A DNA stretch of 22,333 bases from Bacteroidales bacterium (GTDB taxonomy: Bacteria > Bacteroidota > Bacteroidia > Bacteroidales > Muribaculaceae): the NCBI GenBank assembly GCA_030526455.1, contig JAUNCU010000020.1:1102-23434 (forward strand), in the 5' to 3' direction. A model generated the notes under the pieces. It saw only the letters and a list, made by a program, of their open reading frames with translations. It did not search any database and was not told where the DNA came from. This document shows positions 1-7,062 of the stretch, in pieces (position 1 is the stretch's first letter; each line of letters begins with the position of its first letter). A program made the translations under genes and the position numbers.

Positions 1-422
1 CCAACGCCCTCTACGGCCTCAGCGTGAATGCCGTGTTGCAGAACGAAGAGGGCGTGAATTTGGGCAATGTCTACGAATCGGCTGTGGCGCAGGAACTTCA
101 TGCCCATGGTTTCCCTTTGCATTATTACGACAACAAGAAAAAGGGTGAAGTGGATTTTCTGGTCGACGACTACACCAGTTTGGAAGTGCTGCCCATCGAG
201 GTGAAATCGGGAAAAGACTTCAAGCGCCACAGAGCGCTCGACGTGTTTTTGGCTAATGAGGACTATAGCGTAAAGCAAGCCGTGGTGTTGTCAAACAACA
301 GAGAGGTGACGACGGCTTCTAATGGCGTCACTTATATGCCCATTTATTATTGCATGTTTTTCACTCACCCCTCTGAAGCGCATGCCGACGTGATTCTACC
401 CGAACTTGAACCGCTAATATGA
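1..422 (+). CDS. C-terminal part of an AAA/DUF4143 family ATPase (5' end outside window)
   Basis: The reading frame is open from the window edge (first full codon at base 3), so the GTG at 24 is not a credible start. The visible part is the C-terminal domain of the AAA_14/DUF4143 ATPase family. It has the YESAVAQEL helix, the HYYDNKKKGEVDF strand and a PIEVKSGK strand, a D...E-x-K arrangement typical of PD-(D/E)XK-like folds. It ends in a YMPIYYCMFF tail that matches the YLPLYMAMFI tail of the complete paralogue at 2578-3876. The N-terminal ATPase domain is not visible, so completeness cannot be judged. Its stop codon overlaps the start of the next gene by ATGA. The cellular role of this family is not established. 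Confidence 0.8.
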   Translation, partial: NALYGLSVNAVLQNEEGVNLGNVYESAVAQELHAHGFPLHYYDNKKKGEVDFLVDDYTSLEVLPIEVKSGKDFKRHRALDVFLANEDYSVKQAVVLSNNREVTTASNGVTYMPIYYCMFFTHPSEAHADVILPELEPLI

Positions 423-1312
423 TAATCAATATGCGACGAATTATGCTTTTCCTCTTCTCCTTTTTCCTCGCTGCTTTTGCGGGGGCTCAGGGGGCTTGGC
501 TTACCGGGAAGGTGAGGCCTGTGGAGAATTTGCCGGCGCGGAAGGCTGAGGCGATCTCGGCTGAGCAGTGGATGCGCCAGTGCGACACCACGCTCTTCTG
601 GCCGCGCGAACGGCTCATCGTGGAGCAGGTGCTCAGCGGCAATGTGCCCGACTCGCTGCGCCTTCTGCACGAAATCGCTTTCATCACGCCTGTGATCGAC
701 TCGGTGGAGGTGCTCAGGCAGCCTCATGAGGTGAGGATTTGGGTGAGCCCCGACTATGTGGCCATTGGCGAGGATGCCCGCTTCGTGCGCATGCCTATGG
801 GGCCGCTCGCCGCTCAAGAGATTGTCGACTCGCTCCACTGCATTCTGCCCACGGCGCTGATGGTGAACCGCATCAACGAGGTGGCTCAGGGCGCCATTGA
901 GCCTTTCCCCTTCCGCCCCGTGGCCGATCGCAACTGCCAGCCGCGGGTGTTTGAAGACAGCAACAATGCCATCAACGCGCTCATGAAGGCGCGTGGCTAT
1001 CATTTCGGGCAATTCATCTCTGGGCTGAAGAAAGATATCATCCTCACGTGCCGCCTGATGGAGGGCGATCGCTATCGCCACAATGTGGCCATCTACGGAT
1101 GGCATTACCCCGATGGACGGCGCATCCAGCCCGTGCACGTGAAGCATGTGAATTGGTATGTGGACTACAGCCACGGCGTGCGGCTGGTGAGCCGGCGCTG
1201 CACCGTCGATGGCAAGGAGATGGACATTCGCGCCATCCTCGAGAGCCCCGCGCTCTACCGCTTGCTCAGCGACGAGCCCAGCCCCATCATCCCCGCCGCT
1301 TACATGAAATAA
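419..1312 (+). CDS. Secreted protein of unknown function
   Basis: This 297-residue protein has an N-terminal signal peptide: a basic start followed by LFLFSFFLAAFAGA, with likely cleavage after AGA near residue 23. The annotated start at 419 overlaps the upstream stop as ATGA; the ATG at 431 would also leave a complete signal peptide. I do not recognise a named family. Visible landmarks are a long mixed alpha/beta body, a segment EPFPFRPVADRNCQPRVFED near the middle, a GWHYPDGRRIQPVH stretch, and a C-terminal WYVDYSHGVRLVSRRCTVDG motif with a polar, conserved look. No lipobox or membrane anchor is visible, so a periplasmic or secreted location is inferred. The next gene, also secreted, begins 36 bases downstream on the same strand and is probably co-transcribed. 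Confidence 0.75.
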   Translation: MIINMRRIMLFLFSFFLAAFAGAQGAWLTGKVRPVENLPARKAEAISAEQWMRQCDTTLFWPRERLIVEQVLSGNVPDSLRLLHEIAFITPVIDSVEVLRQPHEVRIWVSPDYVAIGEDARFVRMPMGPLAAQEIVDSLHCILPTALMVNRINEVAQGAIEPFPFRPVADRNCQPRVFEDSNNAINALMKARGYHFGQFISGLKKDIILTCRLMEGDRYRHNVAIYGWHYPDGRRIQPVHVKHVNWYVDYSHGVRLVSRRCTVDGKEMDIRAILESPALYRLLSDEPSPIIPAAYMK

Positions 1313-1348
1313 ATTCAAGTATCACACCATAAAATAAGAGTAAGACTC

Positions 1349-2488
1349 ATGAAATCAATTATTTTTACGTTGCTGCTGGCGCTCATGACCGCTGGCGCAG
1401 CACAAGCAAAGGATATGAAAAAGGAATTGAACCAACAACTCGGCGCCCTCTTCTCGGAGGTGTTTCACGACGATGAACCCGGTGCCGCCATTGTGCTGGT
1501 GAAGGACGGCAAGAAGATCTACGAGCAGTGCTTCGGTTGGGCCGACAAGGACACCAAGGCGCCCATCACGCCCAACACCAACTTCTGCATCGCGTCGGTG
1601 TCGAAGCAATTCGCTGCCGTGGCGCTGCTGCAACTCGCCGAGCAGGGCAAACTCTCGCTCACCGACCCGCTGAGCAAGTATTTCCCCGAATTTAAGGCGC
1701 CTTTCTTTGGCGACATCACCCTTCACCACATCTTGAGCCACACCTCGGGTATCCCCGACGCGCGCGACCGCTCCGACCGCCACTTCGTGCTCACCGCCAC
1801 CGACGTGGCTAGCGTGGGCTATATGAAGTCGCTCGATCGCCTCAACTTCACCCCGGGCGACGGCCACTACGAGTACATCAACCCCACCTACCAACTCTGC
1901 TACCAGATTGTGGAGAAGGTGAGCGGTATGCCTTTTGAGAAGTATATGAAGAAGTATATCTTCGACCCCGCCGGCATGAAGCGTACGCAATATTTCGACG
2001 CCAGCCGCACGATGGAAAACGCCGCCCACGGCTACGACTGGGACGCCGCCACCAAGAGTTGGAAGGAATACGACTACGGTGAAGAGTCGTTCTTCGCCAC
2101 CAAGGCCGACGGAGGCATCTACACCTCTATCAACGAATTTATCAAGTGGGAGAGCGCCCTGCGCTTCAATGTGGTGATGAAGCCGCTGAGCCGCGTGAAA
2201 GCCTATAAGCCATGGGTGCAGATTCCTGCCGACGCCGAATACGGCTACCAGCCCAACACTGGCTACGGCTACGGCTTCTTCATCCAGGAAACGCCCGGCC
2301 GCTATCCCATCGTGTACCACACGGGCGACAACGGCGGCTTCACCATCTACGCCGGCAAAATCCCAGCCACCGACATGGTGCTGCTCATGTTCAGCACCCG
2401 CCCAAACATCGACCGCATGGCCATCATCAACCGCACCTACGACATCATAGAGCACCTATGTCCATCCTGGCTCAGCCCCGGGAAATAA
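1349..2488 (+). CDS. Secreted serine hydrolase, class C beta-lactamase/penicillin-binding-like family
   Basis: This 379-residue protein begins with a signal peptide (SIIFTLLLALMTAGAAQA, cleavage near residue 20). All three active-site motifs of the beta-lactamase-related (PF00144) fold are present: SxxK as S83-V-S-K86, YxN as Y176-I-N178, and HTG at 324-326 in YHTGDNGG. The ILSHTSGIPD segment near residue 128 is also typical. Members include esterases, D-aminopeptidases and peptidoglycan-related hydrolases. Sequence alone does not give the substrate, and true beta-lactamase activity should not be assumed. The length is normal for a single catalytic domain with no added C-terminal module. It follows the secreted protein of unknown function by 36 bases and ends just before a strong hairpin terminator. 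Confidence 0.9.
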   Translation: MKSIIFTLLLALMTAGAAQAKDMKKELNQQLGALFSEVFHDDEPGAAIVLVKDGKKIYEQCFGWADKDTKAPITPNTNFCIASVSKQFAAVALLQLAEQGKLSLTDPLSKYFPEFKAPFFGDITLHHILSHTSGIPDARDRSDRHFVLTATDVASVGYMKSLDRLNFTPGDGHYEYINPTYQLCYQIVEKVSGMPFEKYMKKYIFDPAGMKRTQYFDASRTMENAAHGYDWDAATKSWKEYDYGEESFFATKADGGIYTSINEFIKWESALRFNVVMKPLSRVKAYKPWVQIPADAEYGYQPNTGYGYGFFIQETPGRYPIVYHTGDNGGFTIYAGKIPATDMVLLMFSTRPNIDRMAIINRTYDIIEHLCPSWLSPGK

Positions 2489-2513
2489 TATCGATAGCAT
2501 TGTTGATCAAAAG

Positions 2514-2560
2514 CATCATCCCCTGCTGGAGCACTATTAGCCAGCAGGGGATGATGTGTT
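2514..2560. terminator. Bidirectional intrinsic terminator between convergent genes
   Basis: A perfect 16-base inverted repeat (arms 2514-2529 and 2541-2556, core CCCCTGCTGG) encloses an 11-base loop. It is followed by TGTTTTTG on the plus strand and by CTTTTGATC on the minus strand. It lies between the stop of the serine hydrolase (2488) and the stop of the convergent ATPase (2578), so it probably ends transcription from both sides. Confidence 0.88.
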
Positions 2561-2577
2561 TTTGTCGTGAACGATGG

Positions 2578-3876
2578 TTATATAAACATTGCCATGTAAA
2601 GTGGCAGGTAAAGCACCTGAGCGTCTTTTTCCACATTTCCTTTGCAGAGCACGATGGCTCGCTCCACCACATTGCCAAACGATGCTATTGCCGCGTTGAG
2701 AGAAGCATGTTTTTTGTAGTTATCGCCCGACTTCACTTCGATAATAGTGATGCTATTGCGCTCGTTGATAATGAAATCCAACTCTTGCTTGCTCTTTTTG
2801 TCGTAATAATGGAGCGATTTTCCCGTTGCAGCCAAAGCACTCGCCACAAAATTCTCAGTTAGCGCGCCTTCGTTGATATCGATGTTGCCGCTGAGCACCT
2901 CAAATTGCATTTCCTTAATCGTCAGCGAACAAAGCAAGCCTGTGTCGACCATATACAGTTTGTAAAGCCTGCGGTTTTCTGTCGATTCAAAGGGGAGTTC
3001 CAGCGCTTTCGTTTTAAATGAGTAATAGGCCAAGCCAGCGTCAATGAGCCATTGGGTGGGGTCTTCGTATTTGCGAAGCGAAGCGCCTTTCTCTATGTCG
3101 GCAAGCACAAAGCGCTTGTCTTGCTTTCCAAGTTGAGAGGGGATAGCGTCAAAAACTCGCTTTACGAGCACAGCCGATTTCTGGGCATAATGTGAGATAT
3201 CGTGCCTGTAGGTGGTGATGATAGAAGTTTGTGCCCTAAGAGCATTGGAGATGTCGGGTGAATCAATGAATTTCTGCACCACTTCAGGCATTCCACCGAT
3301 CACAAGATACTCGCGATAGATTTTCGAAATCTGCTGGTGGATGAATTCGGGAACGGGAGTCTCTCGTCGGTAGCACTGCTTGAGCAGGTCGATCACGTTT
3401 TCGGCAATTCCTTTTGCCCAAAGAAATTCCTCAAAATCCAAAGGAAACAGCCGAATCTCCTCTTCAAACCCCACTGGATATGAAACCACTTCCTTGTAGT
3501 TGATGCCCAAAAGAGATCCCGACTCAATGATATCGTAATGTCCGTCTTCCACTAGAAACTTGATGGCGGTGCGGGCGTTGGGGCATTCCTGTATTTCATC
3601 GAAAAACACCAGGGTGGTTCCTTCAAAAAAAGGTCCAAATCCCATGGCCGATAAATTGGTGAAAATTGTGTGGGAATCAAGATCGCCATCAAAGGCTTGT
3701 TTGGCCACCGGACGCTTTACAAAATTCACCTCTACAAAATGGGCATAATTTTCCTTGGCAAACTCGCGGATAGCGGTGGTTTTTCCCACTTGGCGAGCAC
3801 CAGTGACGATAAGGGCTTTCTTATCGGTGCGATTTTTCCACTCAATCAGGTGGTTATGGATTTTTCTTTTGAGCAT
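2578..3876 (-). CDS. AAA_14/DUF4143 family ATPase
   Basis: This 432-residue protein has the full two-domain layout. The N-terminal P-loop domain has Walker A GARQVGKT (26-33) and Walker B LVFFDE (89-94), followed by the family-typical ESGSLLG segment and FPLDFEEFL. The C-terminal DUF4143 part carries D367...E380-V-K382, a PD-(D/E)XK-like arrangement, and ends in YLPLYMAMFI. The start is clear: MLKRKIH precedes the P-loop by the usual short helix, and a promoter box sits 20 bases upstream. The coding sequence is visibly richer in A+T than the enzymes around it, suggesting horizontal acquisition. It has its own promoter with a 33-base-period repeat array upstream and is not part of an operon. 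The family is abundant in Bacteroidetes and of unproven function. Nucleotide binding is secure; nuclease activity of the C-terminus is only inferred. Confidence 0.93.
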   Translation of the reverse strand: MLKRKIHNHLIEWKNRTDKKALIVTGARQVGKTTAIREFAKENYAHFVEVNFVKRPVAKQAFDGDLDSHTIFTNLSAMGFGPFFEGTTLVFFDEIQECPNARTAIKFLVEDGHYDIIESGSLLGINYKEVVSYPVGFEEEIRLFPLDFEEFLWAKGIAENVIDLLKQCYRRETPVPEFIHQQISKIYREYLVIGGMPEVVQKFIDSPDISNALRAQTSIITTYRHDISHYAQKSAVLVKRVFDAIPSQLGKQDKRFVLADIEKGASLRKYEDPTQWLIDAGLAYYSFKTKALELPFESTENRRLYKLYMVDTGLLCSLTIKEMQFEVLSGNIDINEGALTENFVASALAATGKSLHYYDKKSKQELDFIINERNSITIIEVKSGDNYKKHASLNAAIASFGNVVERAIVLCKGNVEKDAQVLYLPLYMAMFI

Positions 3877-3895
3877 AACAAATTGTATTACCCCA

Positions 3896-3925
3896 CAAAA
3901 TTACAACTTTTTTCCAGTATTTCAA
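3896..3925 (-). promoter_or_regulatory. Promoter of the ATPase gene at 2578-3876
   Basis: Read on the minus strand, TAATTTTG (3896-3903) fits the Bacteroidetes -7 consensus TAnnTTTG, with TTG (3923-3925) 19 bases upstream as the -33 element. The predicted transcription start is near 3889, giving a 5' leader of only about a dozen bases. The first unit of the repeat array occupies the spacer between the two boxes. Confidence 0.6.
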
Positions 3926-4152
3926 TACAATATTTGCAACTTTTTTCCACTGTTTTAGGGGTGAAATTGCAACTTTTTTCCACATTTTTCACTGCGCGCG
4001 TACAACCTTTTTCCACCTTTTTGAGGCTGGAATTGCAACTTTTCGCCATGATTTTTGGTGGGATATACACATTTTCGAGGTTAACGAGAGGTGCGATTTT
4101 ACACATTTTCGAGGTTAAGGGAATACCGTTTTCTACACATTTTCGAGGTTAA
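3901..4152 (-). repeat. 33-base-period direct-repeat array upstream of the ATPase
   Basis: Eight units are seen. On the plus strand, five copies of CAACTTTTTTCCA-like sequence start at 3904, 3937, 3970, 4003 and 4036, exactly 33 bases apart. They are followed by three copies of ACACATTTTCGAGGTTA starting at 4067, 4101 and 4135, 34 bases apart. A degenerate ninth unit may lie near 4166-4177. In gene orientation the units read GTGGAAAAAAGTTG and TAACCTCGAAAATGTGT, sharing a (C/G)GAAAA(A) core. The bases between the cores are not conserved. The array lies entirely upstream of the predicted transcription start. It resembles the array before the ATPase at 12521. Confidence 0.85.
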
Positions 4153-4223
4153 CGCAAAATTTTGAGGATATTTTCGGCCTGTGGGGAGAGATTTTTACGG
4201 CTTTTATTGGGGTATTTGCGGGT

Positions 4224-4434
4224 GGCTGTCTGAACCTCCTGGATCACTTCCATAACCGACCCTCTCCGAGGCTCATCCCTCTGCGGTTTCCTATCTCCAA
4301 GCCGCGCTCGCGAATTGCTGCGCAATTCATTCGCTTGCATGGAGTTAACCATAATAAGCCGTCTCCGACGGCGGTGGGTGGGCGGCTAGCGTTTTTGCTA
4401 TAGACCTGGTGGATTTTTGAGTTTTCGGACAGGA
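4224..4434 (+). repeat. Dispersed structured repeat, copy A
   Basis: This is one of four related copies in the window. It starts GGCTGTCTGAAC and ends GTTTTCGGACAGG, a decayed terminal inverted repeat. The inside has short perfect hairpins: CCTC-TCC-GAGG, GAATTGC-TGC-GCAATTC and GCCGTC-TCC-GACGGC, all shared with copies B and C. It lies between the array of the ATPase and the tyrS terminator. No transposase is encoded. A short open frame beginning MVNSMQANEL on the minus strand is a by-product of the conserved stems. Confidence 0.85.
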
Positions 4435-4444
4435 TGGGGGATGG

Positions 4445-4489
4445 GGAAAAAATAATGCAGGGCTTCGCCTTTTGTTTGCGAAGCCCTGC
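4445..4489 (-). terminator. Intrinsic terminator for tyrS
   Basis: A perfect 12-base stem (4457-4468 with 4478-4489, GCAGGGCTTCGC) has a 9-base loop. It is followed on the minus strand by ATTATTTTTTCC. It lies about 130 bases beyond the tyrS stop. The intervening 4491-4619 stretch is a purine-rich (minus strand) untranslated region with imperfect CCCGAGGGAA-like repeats and no gene that I can see. Confidence 0.82.
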
Positions 4490-4619
4490 TGCTGAAGTTG
4501 AATATTAGGCTTTTTGCCTTGTTGCTTTTTTCCTTTGAACTTTTCCCTTAGGGTTTCCTTCCCTCGGGATTTCGTTCCTCGGGGGTGTCTCCTTTGGGGT
4601 TACTTCTCGCTCTTAGCGA

Positions 4620-5921
4620 TTATTTTGCTATGAGGAGGTAGTAGTTCTTCTTGCCGCGTTGGGCGAGGATGTATTTGCCGTTGAGGAGGTCGGCTGTGGT
4701 GATGAGTTTGTTTTGGTCGGTGAGTTTTTCTTTGTTGATGCTCACGCCGCCGCCTTGGGTCATCTTCTTCATTTCGCCCTTAGAGGGGAACACGGCTGCT
4801 TCGTCGGTGAGCAGTGCGATGGCTGGCACGCCTTCTTCGAGTTTTGCCTTGCTGATTTCGAATTGTGGCACGCCTTCGAATACGCTCAAGAGTGTTTCTT
4901 CGTCGATTTTGTGAAGAATTTCGTTGGCCTTGTTGCTGAAGAGGATTTGCGATGCCTCTACTGCCATTTCATAGTCGGCAGCCGAGTGCACCATAGTGGT
5001 GATTTCCTTTGCGAGGCGCTTCTGCAGTGGGCGCAGACCAGGGTCGGCAGCCTGTTCTTCTTCGAGGGCGCTGATTTCTTCCTGGGTGAGGTCGGTGAAG
5101 ATCTTGATGTACTTGGCAGCGTCGGCGTCGCTCACGTTGAGCCAGAACTGGTAGAACTTGTAGGGCGATGTGCGCTTGGGGTCGAGCCATACGTTGCCGC
5201 CTTCAGTCTTGCCAAACTTGGTGCCGTCGGCCTTGGTGATCAGCGGGCAGGTGATGGCGAAAGCCTCGCCACCGTTCATGCGGCGAATGAGTTCGGTGCC
5301 GGTGGTGATGTTGCCCCACTGGTCGCTACCACCCATTTGCAGGCGGCATCCTTCGTGCTCGTAGAGGTAGAGGAAGTCGTAGCCCTGGAGCAGTTGGTAA
5401 GAGAATTCGGTGAACGACATGCCGTGGTCGGCGTTGGCCGAGAGGCGCTTCTTCACCGAGTCCTTCGCCATCATGTAGTTGACGGTGATGTGCTTACCCA
5501 CGTCGCGGATAAACTGGAGGAAACTGTAGTTCTTCATCCAGTCGTAGTTGTTCACGAGGATGGCAGCATTAGGCGCGTCGCTGTCGAAATCGAGGAATTT
5601 CTCCAGTTGCTTGCGCAGGCATTCCTGGTTGTGGCGAAGGGTGACTTCGTCGATGAGCACACGCTCCTGGCTCTTCATTGAGGGGTCGCCAATCATGCCG
5701 GTGGCACCGCCGATGAGGGCGATGGGGCGATGGCCAGCGCGCTGGAAGTGCTTGAGCATCATGATGCCCACGAGGTGGCCGATATGGAGAGAGTCGGCGG
5801 TGGGGTCGATGCCCACGTAGGCCGATGTCATTTCCTTGTTGAGTTGTTCTTCGGTGCCGGGCATCATGTTGTTGATCATCCCGCGCCATTCGAGTTCTTT
5901 TACGAAATTTATTTTACTCAT
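4620..5921 (-). CDS. tyrS: Tyrosyl-tRNA synthetase
   Basis: This 433-residue class I aminoacyl-tRNA synthetase charges tRNA-Tyr with tyrosine in the cytosol. The Rossmann-fold signatures are clear: HIGH at 46-49 (SLHIGHLVG), the tyrosine-binding segment YQLLQGYD (175-182), GGSDQWGN (197-204), and the KMSKS equivalent in its bacterial KFGKT form (235-239). The last 80 or so residues form the S4-like tRNA-binding domain, with GGVSINKEK and a terminal YYLLIAK. The length matches the usual bacterial TyrRS. The start MSKINFVKELEWRGM is the normal family N-terminus. The gene stands alone with its own promoter box at 5985-5992 and a terminator at about 4450-4489. No T-box or other leader structure is visible. 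Confidence 0.98.
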   Translation of the reverse strand: MSKINFVKELEWRGMINNMMPGTEEQLNKEMTSAYVGIDPTADSLHIGHLVGIMMLKHFQRAGHRPIALIGGATGMIGDPSMKSQERVLIDEVTLRHNQECLRKQLEKFLDFDSDAPNAAILVNNYDWMKNYSFLQFIRDVGKHITVNYMMAKDSVKKRLSANADHGMSFTEFSYQLLQGYDFLYLYEHEGCRLQMGGSDQWGNITTGTELIRRMNGGEAFAITCPLITKADGTKFGKTEGGNVWLDPKRTSPYKFYQFWLNVSDADAAKYIKIFTDLTQEEISALEEEQAADPGLRPLQKRLAKEITTMVHSAADYEMAVEASQILFSNKANEILHKIDEETLLSVFEGVPQFEISKAKLEEGVPAIALLTDEAAVFPSKGEMKKMTQGGGVSINKEKLTDQNKLITTADLLNGKYILAQRGKKNYYLLIAK

Positions 5922-5984
5922 CGCGTAATGGGTGTTATATGTATCTTGTTGTTAAATTTATTGTTGAAATAATAGTTCAATCCA

Positions 5985-5992
5985 CAAAGTTA
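5985..5992 (-). promoter_or_regulatory. -7 promoter box of tyrS
   Basis: Read on the minus strand, TAACTTTG matches the Bacteroidetes -7 consensus TAnnTTTG, 64 bases before the tyrS start codon. No convincing -33 box is seen. Confidence 0.5.
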
Positions 5993-6119
5993 CTACTTTT
6001 TTCTGAAAATCATAACATTTAGCGGTGGGCGGCAGGTGGGTTGCGATTGCTAAATGTGAAATATCTTTAAAAAAATGCTTTTTGTTGGTGCTTAGTTCGT
6101 TGAGGTGGGTTATTCATAG

Positions 6120-6204
6120 TATATTTGCAGAAAATATCCTTCTTGACTGAACGGCTACGTGTTCTGCGTAGCTCACATGCGTAGGTCAAGGGGATTATTT
6201 TTTT
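6120..6204 (+). ncRNA. Possible small RNA with its own promoter and terminator
   Basis: TATATTTG (6120-6127) is a perfect -7 box on the plus strand, predicting a start near 6134. The downstream sequence folds into an outer stem CTTGAC/GTCAAG (6142-6147 with 6185-6190, extendable by wobble pairs). It encloses a hairpin GCTACG/CGTAGC (6154-6159 with 6167-6172, 7-base loop). A T-rich tract, TTATTTTTTTA (6195-6205), follows at once. A second CGTAG (6180-6184) could pair alternatively with CTACG. No -33 box at ideal spacing is seen (TTG at 6100-6102 leaves only 17 bases). The tract overlaps the stop codon of the convergent DUF3800 gene, so the hairpin could instead serve as that gene's terminator. 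No known RNA family is recognised. Confidence 0.35.
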
Positions 6205-7030
6205 ATAGTTTAGCCTTATATTCATGAATGTCGCGATAGGTTTTGGGCTTGAAATTCCAATGCCTGTAAACATGGATCCACCTATCGGCGTCGCATCTTA
6301 TTGGTGTGCTGGTTCCAATGTTGAAATCGGGATAAATCATACGTATTTTCTGGTTGATATATTTGTATAGCCTAAGTTTGATGAGTGTTCTTTTTCCGGG
6401 GTGGCTGTCAGATTCGTGTTTCAGCGCATCCTTCTCGTTTAGTTTGAAACAAATTGCACCCAAAATCAAGTCCATAAACTGCAAGGGTAAATGATTCTTT
6501 GAGTTAACCTCCGAGATACCGTTTTCCACAATGTGTACATTCCCCTTTTTGAATAGCGGATCGTTGTTGAGATTGCGGATATGGGAAATGAATTTGGTCT
6601 TTTCATCTTGGCGCAGCGGAATCTCGTCTAAGTACAATCGAATACCGATAGCCTCGTTGCCATTGTTGCAGTAAGCGAATCCGAAAGCATATTTTATGAA
6701 TTGGTAATAAAGCATCGGGTAGTCTTCTTTGCGCTGCTCTTTTGTTAAATGTATGGCTTGGTTTTCGTTGTCTCTGAAGAAGATGCGGATTTTCAGTTTT
6801 CCTTCTTGTGCAAGTTGAAAAAGTTCGTCAACGACGAGGGTGTAGCGCTGGAAATGAAATTCATTTACTTTTTGCCATTTTATTTCGTCGCGAATGTCGG
6901 CTCTCGTTTTTACATCGTTCATCCTGTTCAGAACTTCTTTTAGATGTTCGGAACTAATAAGGATGCCTCCGTAGAAGTTGGAGTATTTGATGCCGTGTTT
7001 GTCGCTTTCGTCAAGCCAAATGTGTAACAT
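6203..7030 (-). CDS. DUF3800 domain protein
   Basis: This 275-residue protein begins MLHIWLDESDKHG, with the family-typical acidic pair D7-E8 after a first beta strand. Further acidic positions are in RLYLDEIPL, and the late LQFMDLILGAICF helix corresponds to the LQxADL signature of DUF3800 (PF12686). The open frame continues 146 codons upstream, but that part is the antisense-frame shadow of the lipoprotein gene, low in complexity and rich in R/H. The start at 7030 is therefore chosen. DUF3800 proteins are often found among accessory and defence genes, and their activity is not established. The gene follows the lipoprotein by 32 bases and may be the last gene of that operon, yet its base composition is clearly more A+T rich than the four genes upstream. 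A late horizontal insertion is likely. Confidence 0.8.
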   Translation of the reverse strand: MLHIWLDESDKHGIKYSNFYGGILISSEHLKEVLNRMNDVKTRADIRDEIKWQKVNEFHFQRYTLVVDELFQLAQEGKLKIRIFFRDNENQAIHLTKEQRKEDYPMLYYQFIKYAFGFAYCNNGNEAIGIRLYLDEIPLRQDEKTKFISHIRNLNNDPLFKKGNVHIVENGISEVNSKNHLPLQFMDLILGAICFKLNEKDALKHESDSHPGKRTLIKLRLYKYINQKIRMIYPDFNIGTSTPIRCDADRWIHVYRHWNFKPKTYRDIHEYKAKL

Positions 7031-7062
7031 TTCTAATCGTTTTTTTTGAGTGGCTCTGGGGC

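Noticed and set aside
1355..2455. Long minus-strand open frames opposite the serine hydrolase, and similar long antisense frames opposite tyrS, Wzi, tdh, kbl and the amylase
   Set aside because: They mirror real genes with clear family motifs; their translations are rich in V, H, A and G and show no domain signature. They are due to high G+C at third codon positions.
1349..2488. Antibiotic-resistance beta-lactamase
   Set aside because: The SxxK, YxN and HTG motifs show the fold only; the family is dominated by esterases and peptidases, and nothing here points to drug hydrolysis.
3888..4106. Small protein with an 11-residue repeat (VEKSCN...) read through the array
   Set aside because: The periodic protein is a direct result of the 33-base repeat; it lies upstream of the likely transcription start and has no promoter of its own.
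3901..4152. CRISPR array before the ATPase gene
   Set aside because: Repeats are short (about 14-17 bases), diverged and spaced 33 bases apart in total, leaving spacers of only 16-19 bases; no cas genes are present and units overlap the promoter.
4149..4352. Small conserved gene beginning MVNSMQA in copies A, B and C of the dispersed repeat
   Set aside because: The frame length and C-terminus differ in each copy, and the changes follow the hairpin structure (loop bases vary, stems kept) rather than codon constraints.
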